8,001 nt of DNA, taken from Acidobacteriota bacterium. GTDB taxonomy: Bacteria > Acidobacteriota > Polarisedimenticolia > Gp22-AA2. Positions 1-6,581 of the stretch are shown here, piece after piece. The stretch spans positions 1 to 8,001 of the forward strand of contig JAPUIN010000360.1 in NCBI GenBank assembly GCA_027297005.1, written 5' to 3'. The position numbers were made by a program, and so were the translations under genes. Within the stretch, counting starts at the first letter, position 1. Each line of letters begins with the position of its first letter. Under the pieces are notes generated by a model. The model was not told the origin of the DNA, ran no database searches, and saw only the letters and a list, made by a program, of their open reading frames with translations.

Positions 1-401
1 TGCTCGACTTTGACGACCTGGATCCGATGACCATGCTGCCGATCGCGAAGCCGACGACGATCAAGGCCGATTTTCTGAGCCTCCACCTCAACTACGTCTA
101 TAATTTCTTCCTGCACCATCGCGACAAGGTCGTCGCTTACGTCACCGGAGGAATCGGGATCAACAACCTGAGCACCTTCGGCAGCGACGTCGATACCGCT
201 CTCCAGAAGATGCTCTCGGAACTCGTCGGCGAGGAGAACAACATCACCTACAACTTCGGCGGTGGCCTGCGAATTTTCGCCAGCAAGAAGGTGGGGGTGC
301 GTTTCGATTTGCGTCAGGTCGCCTACGAGGTGAACGCCACTGACTCCGACGATTACCTCGAGTTCCAGTTCGGTGTGACGATGATTCTCGGCGGACCCTA
401 G
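1..401 (+). CDS. Outer-membrane beta-barrel protein, C-terminal part (5' end outside window)
   Basis: The frame is open from the left edge (first whole codon at 3) to TAG at 399-401, so about 133 C-terminal residues are visible. The ATG at 27 is probably internal, because the frame continues upstream without a stop. The sequence alternates hydrophobic and polar residues in short strands separated by acidic turns: LHLNYVYNFF, VVAYVTGGIGINN, YNFGGGLRIFASKKVGVRFD, then a final strand EFQFGVTMIL. The FGGGLRIF...GVRFDLR strand pair is typical of the small 8-strand barrels (OmpA/OMP_b-brl type) that sit in the outer membrane. The product ends in GGP rather than the usual terminal aromatic residue, though the last strand is complete. 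Its stop codon lies in the left CTAG copy of the adjacent inverted-repeat segment. Barrel assignment is fairly secure; the specific role is unknown. Confidence 0.75.
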   Translation, partial: LDFDDLDPMTMLPIAKPTTIKADFLSLHLNYVYNFFLHHRDKVVAYVTGGIGINNLSTFGSDVDTALQKMLSELVGEENNITYNFGGGLRIFASKKVGVRFDLRQVAYEVNATDSDDYLEFQFGVTMILGGP

Positions 402-526
402 GCCTGTCCGGGCGTTGCGCCGGGTTGCGCGCACGGGGCTTGCGAGGCGGAGATCAGCAGCGCGGTGGAGATGATGGGGATCCATCCTCGACGACGCTCG
501 GCCCCACGCAATAACTGGACAGGCTC
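402..526. mobile_element. Candidate MITE-like insertion with imperfect terminal inverted repeats, flanked by CTAG duplications
   Basis: The left end begins GCCTGTCC (402-409) and the right end closes with its exact complement GGACAGGC (517-524). Compared inward on opposite strands, 402-424 and 524-502 agree at about 17 of 23 positions, including a shared TTGCG block and a GGG block. CTAG stands at 398-401 and again at 527-530, as expected of a 4-bp target duplication. The right copy is separated from the repeat by two extra bases (TC), so the left end may have lost two bases. No transposase or open frame of useful length is inside. Removing the segment and one CTAG leaves the two neighbouring convergent genes ending on the same palindromic CTAG. 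It could instead be an ordinary intergenic region with a chance repeat. Confidence 0.45.
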
Positions 527-2035
527 CTAGCCGAGCAGCGCCCGTTCGATCTCCTCCAGCACCCCCGCGTGGCGGGGGAGCGCCAGCCAGTGCTTCATCA
601 AGACCAGTCTCAGGGCCTGAATCTCCTCCGATCCCTCTGACTCGATACCAAGCGCCCTCCTGGCGAGGTCGGCCGGCACGAGCAACCTCGAGAGGAGCAG
701 CGGGGAATCCCCCGCTGCGGTCACCGCGAGGCGCCGATAGACCGCACCGGTCGCCCCGTCGATTTCCCGGAGAGATGGGTCCGTGCTCCGGCCGCGACCG
801 CCGGGCCAGCGGACCAGGCAGAGGATGTCGAGGTCAGGTTCGTGCAGAGGCCGCGCCACGTCCGATTCGGCGATGCGGTCGTGCAGTCGACGGGCGACCC
901 GCATCCCGGCCCCGATGATCGCCCCGTACCCTGCCGCGTCGAGGGGGATCACCCTCTGGGTGAGCCAGCACGCGGCCGCGGCGGCACCCGGTCGCGACCC
1001 CTCCAGCGTAATCAGCCCCAGGTTCGGACGCTCCTTGACATGGTATGTGTAGGGGGCGTTGTTCAGGAGCGGGCGCTTCAAAGCCGGATCCCGATAGAGG
1101 ATGCAGCCGGCGCCATAGGGGGACAGGCCGTGCTTGTGAGGGTCAATGGTGAGCGAATCGGCTGCCTGCAGCGCCGCAAGGTGACGGTACACCTCTCCCG
1201 ACATTCCGCACCTTGTGCGGACCTCCTCCGGTGGAAGGAGCGCCCCCGAAGGATCGCGGAGGCAGGCGCGCGCGTATCCTCCGTAAGCGGCATCGACGTG
1301 CAGGTGGAACCCGTACCGATCCCGCAGGACGATCAGGTCCTCCACCGGATCGACCGACCCGGTGCCGGTTGTACCCGCATTAGCGACGACGAACATCGCC
1401 CGCTCCTTCTTGAGGATCGTCTCCAGGTGGTTCAGGTCGAGGTGGAACCCACCGTCGGTCTCGATCTCGATCACCCTGGGGATGCGGAGGAGGGTGGCGT
1501 TACGCCGCAGGCTGTAGTGCGAGGCACGGGAGAAGATCACGGCCCCCTCCGGCCGGGTGTCGCGTACCACCCACAGGGCCTCGAGATTGGCGAGCGTGCC
1601 GCCGGAGCAGAGGTGCCCCCAGGCGTTTTCCTCGAACCCGGCCAGCCGGAGCAGCGCATCAACGACCTCGAGTTCCATCTCGGTCGTCGCGGGACCCCCC
1701 TCGTAGGCGTGATTGTTCGGGTTCATCAGCATCGCGGCGAAATATCCGAGGACGGCGGGAACCGAGGGATCCTTGATCATCTGCGCGGCGTACCGTGGAT
1801 GAAAGTACGGGTAGGTCGCGTGCAGTCTGCGGAGAAGATCATCGAGACCGGAGGTCAGTGCGGTGGGCGGCGGCCCCGGCAAGGGGGCCTCGCTGACGCC
1901 GGAGGCGCGCTCTGACCGATAGCGTCGGTGATCCTCGAGGACCCGATTGATCAGCTCCGCCAGCAGGTCGATTCCCTCGCCGCGCGGACCGAGGAAGACC
2001 GGAGAGGAGAGAAGGTCGTCTTCGGGGGCGCTCAT
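527..2035 (-). CDS. Group II pyridoxal-5'-phosphate-dependent amino acid decarboxylase
   Basis: This 502-residue cytosolic enzyme is predicted to remove the alpha-carboxyl group of an amino acid, giving an amine. Visible family motifs are NPNNHAYEGGPATTEME near 105-121 (substrate side), HLCSGGTLAN at 141-150 (phosphate binding), His173 in SRASHYS (stacks on the cofactor ring), VDAAYGGY at 247-254 with Asp248 bonding the pyridine nitrogen, and TIDPHKHG with Lys301 as the Schiff-base lysine. Length is normal for the family, which includes tyrosine, aspartate, glutamate and aromatic amino acid decarboxylases. Substrate cannot be decided from sequence. The ATG at 2035-2033 overlaps the TGA of the upstream membrane-protein gene (ATGA), so the two are probably translated together. 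Its TAG (529-527) lies in the right CTAG copy of the inverted-repeat segment. Confidence 0.9.
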   Translation of the reverse strand: MSAPEDDLLSSPVFLGPRGEGIDLLAELINRVLEDHRRYRSERASGVSEAPLPGPPPTALTSGLDDLLRRLHATYPYFHPRYAAQMIKDPSVPAVLGYFAAMLMNPNNHAYEGGPATTEMELEVVDALLRLAGFEENAWGHLCSGGTLANLEALWVVRDTRPEGAVIFSRASHYSLRRNATLLRIPRVIEIETDGGFHLDLNHLETILKKERAMFVVANAGTTGTGSVDPVEDLIVLRDRYGFHLHVDAAYGGYARACLRDPSGALLPPEEVRTRCGMSGEVYRHLAALQAADSLTIDPHKHGLSPYGAGCILYRDPALKRPLLNNAPYTYHVKERPNLGLITLEGSRPGAAAAACWLTQRVIPLDAAGYGAIIGAGMRVARRLHDRIAESDVARPLHEPDLDILCLVRWPGGRGRSTDPSLREIDGATGAVYRRLAVTAAGDSPLLLSRLLVPADLARRALGIESEGSEEIQALRLVLMKHWLALPRHAGVLEEIERALLG

Positions 2036-2538
2036 TCCCCAGCGTTTTCCGGGAGCGCCTCGTCGATCTCGTCTATGAGTACCACGTTCTCAGCGATGCA
2101 ACGGATGGCGAGGATCGCCGTATAGAGGTTCATGGCGAGAGAAACCAGGGCGAGAGAGCCGTGCACCCAGGCGGGCAGAACGCGGGTATGCGCGCCGCCG
2201 CCGATGATGAATGCGGCCATGGTGACCAGGGGTGTGAAGGTGAGCCAGGGGGAAAGCTGCTTCTTGAAAACCCTGGTCCGGGCCACGAACTCCTCAGGCA
2301 GGCCGTATTGAACGACGACCTTTTTGATGCGGCTCCCTGTCCCTACGAAGTAAAATAGCCCCATCGTATGCGTGAACAGAACGACGACGATCCCGAGCAG
2401 GGCGAAGCGGATATGAGAGCCGGGGTCGACGACTCCGGCCGAAGTCCTGTACCCTTCGAAGGTCACCCAGCCTAGCAGACCGATCGTCGCCAGAAAGAGG
2501 AAGCCAAGGATCCTGGCGATTGGGACGTTGTCCAGCAT
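2032..2538 (-). CDS. Four-helix integral membrane protein of unknown function
   Basis: This 168-residue protein has four predicted membrane helices, roughly 7-27, 43-66, 98-115 and 124-148, and a charged tail ending VVLIDEIDEALPENAGE. A basic amphipathic loop (about 68-97, GSRIKKVVVQYGLPEEF) lies between helices 2 and 3. Histidines sit at helix positions or ends (His42, His57 in FTHTMGLFYFVGTG, His117, His126), which would suit heme, metal or quinone binding, but no accepted motif such as CxxCH is present. I do not recognise a named function; the HTMGLFYFVGTG stretch looks like a family signature. It is first in an operon with the PLP decarboxylase (4-base ATGA overlap), so a role tied to that enzyme's substrate or amine product is possible but unproven. 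The ATG is only six bases past a TATAAT, with no Shine-Dalgarno, suggesting a leaderless message. Confidence 0.75.
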   Translation of the reverse strand: MLDNVPIARILGFLFLATIGLLGWVTFEGYRTSAGVVDPGSHIRFALLGIVVVLFTHTMGLFYFVGTGSRIKKVVVQYGLPEEFVARTRVFKKQLSPWLTFTPLVTMAAFIIGGGAHTRVLPAWVHGSLALVSLAMNLYTAILAIRCIAENVVLIDEIDEALPENAGE

Positions 2539-2550
2539 GGACGCATTATA
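2536..2550 (-). promoter_or_regulatory. TATAAT -10 box and leaderless start of the membrane-protein/decarboxylase operon
   Basis: On the minus strand a perfect TATAAT lies at 2550-2545 and the ATG begins at 2538, seven bases after the last base of the hexamer. Transcription would therefore start at or within a base of the start codon. The bases between (GCGTCC) contain no ribosome-binding site. No good -35 hexamer is found at 16-18 bp. The same ten bases, GCGTATAATG, recur on the minus strand at 6810-6801. Confidence 0.45.
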
Positions 2551-2577
2551 CGCGGAACGAAGGACAGCCCGATCCTA

Positions 2578-2585
2578 TAAGGAGG
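2578..2585 (+). promoter_or_regulatory. Strong Shine-Dalgarno deciding the GTG start of the GAF protein
   Basis: TAAGGAGG at 2578-2585 is the best anti-16S match in the window. It is eight bases from the in-frame GTG at 2594 and eleven from the next GTG at 2597. An ATG at 2589 is out of frame and only three bases away, so it is not the start. Confidence 0.65.
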
Positions 2586-2593
2586 GGGATGAG

Positions 2594-3100
2594 GTGGTGG
2601 ACGAAAAGCGCAGCCTGAACGTCGTGGACGGGAGCCGGGAGGATCCGGGCTTCTCCAGGCGCAAAGCACTCCTGGCCCGGATTCGCGAGGCGCTCGAGCG
2701 CCTGCCGGATCGGAATGGCCGCTTGCGTTCGGTGGTCCGCATCCTCAGCGAAGGGATACGGAAATACACTTGGACCGGCATCTATCTTCTCGAAGGGGAG
2801 ATGCTCGTTCTACATAACCAGATTGGCCTGCCAACGCCACACGAGAGAATCCCGCTCGACCAGGGGATCTGCGGCCTCGCTGTCCGCGAGCGCAAGACGG
2901 TCGTCGTTCCGGATGTGGGCAAGGATTCTCGCTACCTGTCATGCAGCCCGAAGACACACTCCGAAATCGTCGTGCCAATATTCAGAGGTTCCACGGTGGC
3001 CGGGGAGATTGATGTCGACAGCGATTTGCCGGATGCCTTCGACGATGAGGATCGGCGCCTACTCGAGGAAGCAGCGCGAATGGTCAGCGAGATCCTCTGA
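2594..3100 (+). CDS. Single-GAF protein of the free methionine-(R)-sulfoxide reductase (MsrC) type
   Basis: The product is 168 residues from a GTG start at 2594, chosen because TAAGGAGG (2578-2585) sits eight bases upstream; more upstream in-frame starts would run over the divergent gene. Residues 25-168 form one GAF domain with the order seen in fRMsr, which reduces free methionine-R-sulfoxide in the cytosol: WTGIYLL (60-66), RIPLDQGICG (85-94), VVPDV (104-108), SRYLSCSPKTHSEIVVPI (112-129), GEIDVDS (137-143). Cys93 and Cys117 match the second and third cysteines of the E. coli enzyme, Cys117 being the catalytic position. The first (resolving) cysteine, before RIP, is absent here (LPTPHERIP). 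Asp140 and Asp142 in the IDVDS block are kept. It may be a reductase using another resolving thiol, or a GAF sensor derived from one. It converges on the DoxX gene with 31 bases between. Confidence 0.7.
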   Translation: MVDEKRSLNVVDGSREDPGFSRRKALLARIREALERLPDRNGRLRSVVRILSEGIRKYTWTGIYLLEGEMLVLHNQIGLPTPHERIPLDQGICGLAVRERKTVVVPDVGKDSRYLSCSPKTHSEIVVPIFRGSTVAGEIDVDSDLPDAFDDEDRRLLEEAARMVSEIL

Positions 3101-3131
3101 ATCGTCGCTGGATCCGTCTCGGCACGGGTGC

Positions 3132-3611
3132 TCAGGTCGCCCAGCGCGGCAAGACCTTCCTCAGAAGGAAGTCGAGCCCGAGAGCCCGCCCGGCCGCTGT
3201 GAGATATACGGTGGCCAGCATTACGGCGAAGTAGACGGGTTCCTCATCGCTGATCAGCGGCGTCCCCGTGGCGAGGAGAAAGTTCGCGCAGAGCAACAAT
3301 CCGGCGAGAGCGGCCGCCCGCGCCGCTAGCCCCAGCAACAGCATGAGGCCGATCAAAACCTCCCCCCACATTACGAGGAACGCGAAGACCCCGGCGAATG
3401 GTGTCACGACATGCTCCAGAAAGGGGACGTAAAACTCATAGCGTGACTCGGCCATCCACCCGGCGAGCTGCGTCCGCAGCAGGTCGCCGTCGAATCCGTC
3501 CGTGACCTTCTCGAGCCCGTACTTCAGGAAGAAGTAGCCAGCGAACAGACGTGGCGGGAGCCCCGCGAGAGGACGGCAGCGGTCTTCCGCGCTACCACGT
3601 AGAAATCCCAT
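3132..3611 (-). CDS. DoxX-family integral membrane protein
   Basis: The product is 159 residues, usual for DoxX-like proteins, with four predicted helices near 17-33, 72-95, 98-117 and 126-142. The first helix carries LFAGYFFLKYGLEKVTDGF, the family's N-terminal pattern (hydrophobic helix, then a G/K-containing turn). Later helices hold WGEVLIGLMLLLG and the Gly/Ala-rich LAARAAALAGLLL. Bacterial DoxX relatives sit in the inner membrane and are linked to thiol/thiosulfate redox and oxidative-stress complexes; the exact reaction here is unknown. The ATG at 3611 was chosen because GGGAGG lies six bases upstream and the protein then begins at a normal point. The same frame is open back to 3803 but gives Arg/Ala/Pro-rich sequence without domain character. 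It is the downstream gene after the substrate-binding lipoprotein. Confidence 0.75.
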   Translation of the reverse strand: MGFLRGSAEDRCRPLAGLPPRLFAGYFFLKYGLEKVTDGFDGDLLRTQLAGWMAESRYEFYVPFLEHVVTPFAGVFAFLVMWGEVLIGLMLLLGLAARAAALAGLLLCANFLLATGTPLISDEEPVYFAVMLATVYLTAAGRALGLDFLLRKVLPRWAT

Positions 3612-3737
3612 CCCGACCCTCCCGGCGCTAATCGCGGCATCCTGAGCATGCCGTTCAGGCTGCTGCAGAAATGCACCAGAGTATTCCCGTCGTGCTCGCC
3701 GCCGGGGTCGGAGGATGGCACAATCGGAACCGTTCCT

Positions 3738-3806
3738 GGGGAGTCGAGCAGACGGGTGCTCACTCCCCGATCCCCCGGCCGTGCGGGCCGCCGTGGCCCG
3801 CACGGC
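3738..3806 (-). terminator. Two tandem stem-loops between the substrate-binding lipoprotein and DoxX genes
   Basis: The first hairpin, 3806-3778 on the minus strand, is a perfect 12-bp GC stem (GCCGTGCGGGCC and its complement) around a 5-base loop. Nine bases on, 3768-3738 forms a 7+5-bp stem with one bulged base and a 6-base loop (ACTCCCC pairs with GGGGAGT, TGCTC? side with GAGCA). A short GGAAC-C-GTTCC palindrome follows at 3726-3736. The first stem starts one base after a TGA (3809-3807) that ends the lipoprotein gene if its frame is corrected. There is no U-run, so these may be RNA-stabilising or attenuating structures rather than a classic terminator. Confidence 0.5.
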
Positions 3807-4777
3807 TCATCTCTTCTGCGGCGTCCCCCCCCCTCCCGATCCTCTTCATCCGGCCGGTCCGCGAAACGATCGGGGTACAGCAGGCGGGCGATCTCCTCGA
3901 TCCCGCGGATCATACCCGGCCCCGGTCTTTCCAGAAAGGAGTTCATCACGTAAATCCGCCCGGTACGCACGGCGGGGACACTCGACCAGGCCGGCATTCC
4001 CGCCAGGATTTCAGGTAGCCGCTGGTTGTGAGGGCTGGTCAGGATCACCTCGGGTGCGCGGGCAATCGCCGACTCCAGACTGTAGATGGGCCACGCAGCG
4101 GGTGCATCTGCGGTGACCGACTCGGCCCCTGCGTAGCGCAGGGCATCCGTCAGGAACGCCGGAGCACCGGGGACGATCAGGGGATCATTCGAGATGACGT
4201 AGAGCACCCGGGTCGTCCTCCCGCCATCCAGCCGCCGTTCGATCTCTCGCAGCCGTTCGCCGAGATCGGCCGACAATCGCACCCCATATTCTGGTTCGCC
4301 CAGCGCATCCGCCAGTTTCTCGGCTGCCTCCAGCACCCCGGCGACCGTTTCGGCGTGCACCGTGTAGAGCGGCAGCCCGAGGGCCTCGGCCTGGGACGCG
4401 AGACCGCGATCGTTTCCGCTCGTGGTCGCGATCAGCAGATCGGGGCTCAGCGTCTGGATCACCTCGAGGCTGGGATTCAACATGCCGCCGACGCGCTCAA
4501 TCGCTTCGGCTTCGGGAGGCAATTGGCAGAACTTCGTGACCCCAACCAGCCGATCGAGCAGCCCCAGCGCGATCAGGAGATCCGTGACATTCGGCGCCAC
4601 CGAGACGATTCGTTGGGGTTTCACCGGAATGCGGAGGGTGCGACCGAGACCATCCGTCACCTCGCGGCCTTCGTACCCGCCGTTCCCGCCTCCACACCCC
4701 GACAGGCCGGCGAGGAGCACGAACGGAATGACGGCGGGCGCAACAGACCGCCGGGTGAACGCCCCGCTCCGTATCAT
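3807..4777 (-). CDS. BtuF-like periplasmic substrate-binding lipoprotein, 3' end apparently frameshifted
   Basis: This is a helical-backbone metal-receptor protein (PF01497 type; cobalamin, siderophore or metal uptake), exported and lipid-anchored. Numbering from the GTG at 4780, it has an N-terminal hydrophobic stretch and lipobox LSGC with Cys29, then VTDGLGRTLRIPVKPQRIVSV (41-61), a central VGGMLNPSLEVIQTLSPDLLIAT (97-119) and a C-terminal lobe ending near IARLLYPDRF (297-306). The ATG at 4777 is preferred, since GGAGG (4786-4782) is four bases upstream of it but one base from the GTG. As read, the frame runs on to 3524, adding about 100 low-complexity residues and entering the DoxX gene. 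One extra G in the G9 run (3833-3825) would give EGGGTPQKR and stop at 3809-3807, about 324 residues, a normal size. No ABC permease or ATPase gene is in view. BtuF-like is the best guess; ligand is uncertain. Confidence 0.75.
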
Positions 4778-4864
4778 CACGCCTCCGCAGACAGCATACT
4801 CGTCCGTTTGGATACCCGTACAGGCTCCTGGTGGCCCGACGGGTGACGTCCGAGCATCGCGGGC

Positions 4865-4893
4865 ACTCTAGAGAGGCGTCGATCGGGTGTCAA
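4865..4893 (-). promoter_or_regulatory. Sigma-70-type promoter of the substrate-binding lipoprotein gene
   Basis: On the minus strand, a perfect TTGACA (4893-4888) is followed after exactly 17 bp by TAGAGT (4870-4865), which matches TATAAT at four of six positions. The start would fall near 4858, giving an untranslated leader of about 80 bases. I looked for a cobalamin riboswitch in the leader and did not find the core boxes. Confidence 0.6.
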
Positions 4894-5101
4894 GCAGAGT
4901 CACCGGCTCCGGAATCTTGACGCTGGCTCGGTAGCGCCGGCGCTCCCGATGGCGGCAAGTCCGTCTCCTGTCGGGGATTGGTGTTGGTGTCGCCTTGAAT
5001 GGCGGTCCCGCCAGACATAAGTTCTGGCATGCCGTCATGCGGACTGGCTCCGACATGCGAAATGCGCGAATCGGGGTGCCGGAGAGGGGGGAGAGCGCGA
5101 A
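4894..5101. promoter_or_regulatory. Divergent intergenic region with clustered inverted repeats ahead of the GGDEF gene
   Basis: The stretch between the lipoprotein and diguanylate cyclase genes (4778-5101) has no convincing gene. Besides the minus-strand promoter it holds a 12-bp perfect palindrome AGCGCCGGCGCT (4933-4944) and three inverted repeats in 41 bases: TGGCGG-TC-CCGCCA (5000-5013), GCCAGA-N7-TCTGGC (5010-5028) and GCATG-N4-CATGC (5027-5040). The first two share bases and cannot both form. A weak plus-strand promoter TTGAAT (4995-5000)-17 bp-TAAGTT (5018-5023) would place the first palindrome in its spacer, as an operator would be. A purine-rich ribosome-binding stretch (5081-5095) precedes the ATG at 5102. 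Confidence 0.35.
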
Positions 5102-6415
5102 ATGGAGTCACTGAGCCAGGTGCTGGCCCTGGTCCAGGAGAGTCCGGGTCTGGGCTGGGCCGCGGCGCTCCTGGCCGTTCTCCTCCTCGGTCTTCTGATC
5201 GGACGAAGATCGGGCCCACCTCCGCGCCGACGCGTTCCTACCCGGCATCCCGACCAGGATCGTGGACCCGTCCGTGGGCTTCAGAAGGATCTCGCGCGGC
5301 TGCAGAGCGAGAACACTGCGCTCTCCCACTTCTTTCAGCTCCTGCCCGGCTTCACCAGGGAGATCACATCGACGATGGAACACCGGGCCGTCGCGCAGTT
5401 GCTGGTCAGCATGGCCGACCGGTTGTTCGCGCCGTCGCAGATCCTGCTTTTCGAGTTTGATCCGAAGGTGCAGAAGCTCTATCTGACACAGCAGAAAGGC
5501 CTGTCCCAGGACGTGGCGTTACGATTCGAGGTCGGCCTCGGCGAGGGAAAAATCGGCTGGGTGGCGGAGCATGGCGTTGAAATGGAGGTGAACGATTTCA
5601 TCCTCGAAATGCGGCATTCGGGGGAGGGTCTCGACGTGCCGACGCACTCGAGATTCCGGACAGATCTGTGCGCCCCGCTCATCCACCAGAAGCGTCTGCT
5701 GGGGGTCATCAGCATCGGGGGAATGACCCGACGCTATAAGAACGAGAAGACAATTCTCCGCCTGATGGCTGACCTGGGCAGCATCGCGACCTATAACAGT
5801 GAACTCTTCACCCAGGTTCAGGAGGCGGCAAACTCTGACGGACTGACCCGCCTGTTCAACAAGCGCTTCTTCATGAATAGGCTGGGAGAAGAGATCGTCA
5901 GGGCTGGACGGGAGCACTACCCGGTCTCGGTCTTCATTTTCGATCTCGACCATTTCAAGAACTACAACGACACGCAGGGCCACCAGGCTGGCGATGAGGT
6001 GCTGAAGCTCACCGGACGGCTCCTTCGCGAATCGGTCCGTACGGACGACGTCGCGGCGCGTTATGGTGGCGAGGAGTTCATTGTCCTTCTTCCCCGCACA
6101 CCCAAGGACGGCGCCCGCCAGTACGCTGAGAAGTTCCGGAAGACCATGGCCGAGCATGACTACCCCAACCGGGAGTGCCAGCCGCTCAAGTGCGTCTCGT
6201 TGAGCGGCGGTGTCGCCAGTTTCCCGGACGACGGTCGAACCGGAGCCGATCTCATCGCGGCGGCCGACAAGGCGCTCTACAGGGCGAAGAAGGCGGGACG
6301 CAACAGGGTCGGCAGCGCGAAATTGGACTACCTCTCCGATGAATCAGAGGACCAATACTACGGTGAGGCCGGGGGGGTGAGCGCACAAGGCGGTGCGGTG
6401 CGGCGACGCACGTAA
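5102..6415 (+). CDS. Membrane-anchored GAF-GGDEF diguanylate cyclase
   Basis: This 437-residue protein should make cyclic di-GMP from two GTP at the inner membrane. A single N-terminal helix (about 17-34) is followed by a basic Pro/Arg stretch, a short coiled coil (57-75, GLQKDLARLQSEN), a GAF sensor domain (about 85-235) and the GGDEF domain (243-406). Catalytic features are all present: DGLTRLFNKR (246-255), FDLDHFK with metal-binding Asp281, and the active loop RYGGEEF with GGEEF at 322-326. The inhibitory I-site RxxD is intact (Arg313-Asp316), five residues before the active loop, so product feedback is expected. The C-terminal tail (407-437) is acidic then Gly/Arg-rich and of no known role. 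The GAF ligand cannot be inferred. Divergent from the lipoprotein gene; a stem-loop lies 57 bases after the stop. Confidence 0.9.
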   Translation: MESLSQVLALVQESPGLGWAAALLAVLLLGLLIGRRSGPPPRRRVPTRHPDQDRGPVRGLQKDLARLQSENTALSHFFQLLPGFTREITSTMEHRAVAQLLVSMADRLFAPSQILLFEFDPKVQKLYLTQQKGLSQDVALRFEVGLGEGKIGWVAEHGVEMEVNDFILEMRHSGEGLDVPTHSRFRTDLCAPLIHQKRLLGVISIGGMTRRYKNEKTILRLMADLGSIATYNSELFTQVQEAANSDGLTRLFNKRFFMNRLGEEIVRAGREHYPVSVFIFDLDHFKNYNDTQGHQAGDEVLKLTGRLLRESVRTDDVAARYGGEEFIVLLPRTPKDGARQYAEKFRKTMAEHDYPNRECQPLKCVSLSGGVASFPDDGRTGADLIAAADKALYRAKKAGRNRVGSAKLDYLSDESEDQYYGEAGGVSAQGGAVRRRT

Positions 6416-6471
6416 GCGGTCCGCAGGGTGGCAGGCGCGCGTTCTATTGAAAATCTTGGTCCGCAGACAGG

Positions 6472-6502
6472 AGAGCCGCTTCATGACTACAGAAGCGGCT
6501 CT
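6472..6502. terminator. Stem-loop downstream of the GGDEF gene
   Basis: AGAGCCGCTTC (6472-6482) pairs perfectly with GAAGCGGCTCT (6492-6502), an 11-bp stem with a 9-base loop. It stands in the convergent space after the GGDEF gene. No T-run follows on either strand, so termination is likely but not certain. Confidence 0.5.
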
Positions 6503-6545
6503 GCGTAAGGGTGAGTCGATTAAGTGAAGGTAATGGTGCTTGTCT

Positions 6546-6561
6546 CAGCCCTCTCGGGCTG
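6546..6561. terminator. Short GC stem-loop after the 64-residue gene
   Basis: CAGCCC-TCTC-GGGCTG forms a 6-bp stem with a tetraloop, about 20 bases past the TGA of the minus-strand small gene. There is no T-run downstream. It may end that transcript, or serve as a second hairpin for the convergent GGDEF transcript. Confidence 0.35.
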
Positions 6562-6581
6562 GTGGGGGATAGGCGAACTCC

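Noticed and set aside
842..1915. Plus-strand open frame of 357 codons
   Set aside because: It is antisense to the PLP decarboxylase and is open only because of high GC; the composition is Arg/Gly/Pro-rich with no motifs.
3634..3660. Sigma-54 promoter ahead of the DoxX gene
   Set aside because: The minus-strand GG-N9-GC spacing is one base short and TGGCAC is not present.
4028..4846. Plus-strand open frames opposite the lipoprotein gene
   Set aside because: The minus strand encodes a recognisable lipoprotein with lipobox and family blocks; the plus-strand products look like noise.
4790..4980. Cobalamin riboswitch in the leader of the BtuF-like gene
   Set aside because: Stretches such as CAGGAG-CCTG and ACAGGAGACGG recall the B12 box, but the other conserved core segments are missing and one stretch lies upstream of the promoter.
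5024..5040. Sigma-54 promoter ahead of the GGDEF gene (TGGCATG...ATGC)
   Set aside because: GG and GC are 11 bases apart rather than 10 and the -12 element lacks TTGC.
5519..6157. Minus-strand open frame of 212 codons
   Set aside because: It lies opposite the GAF-GGDEF gene, which has intact catalytic motifs.
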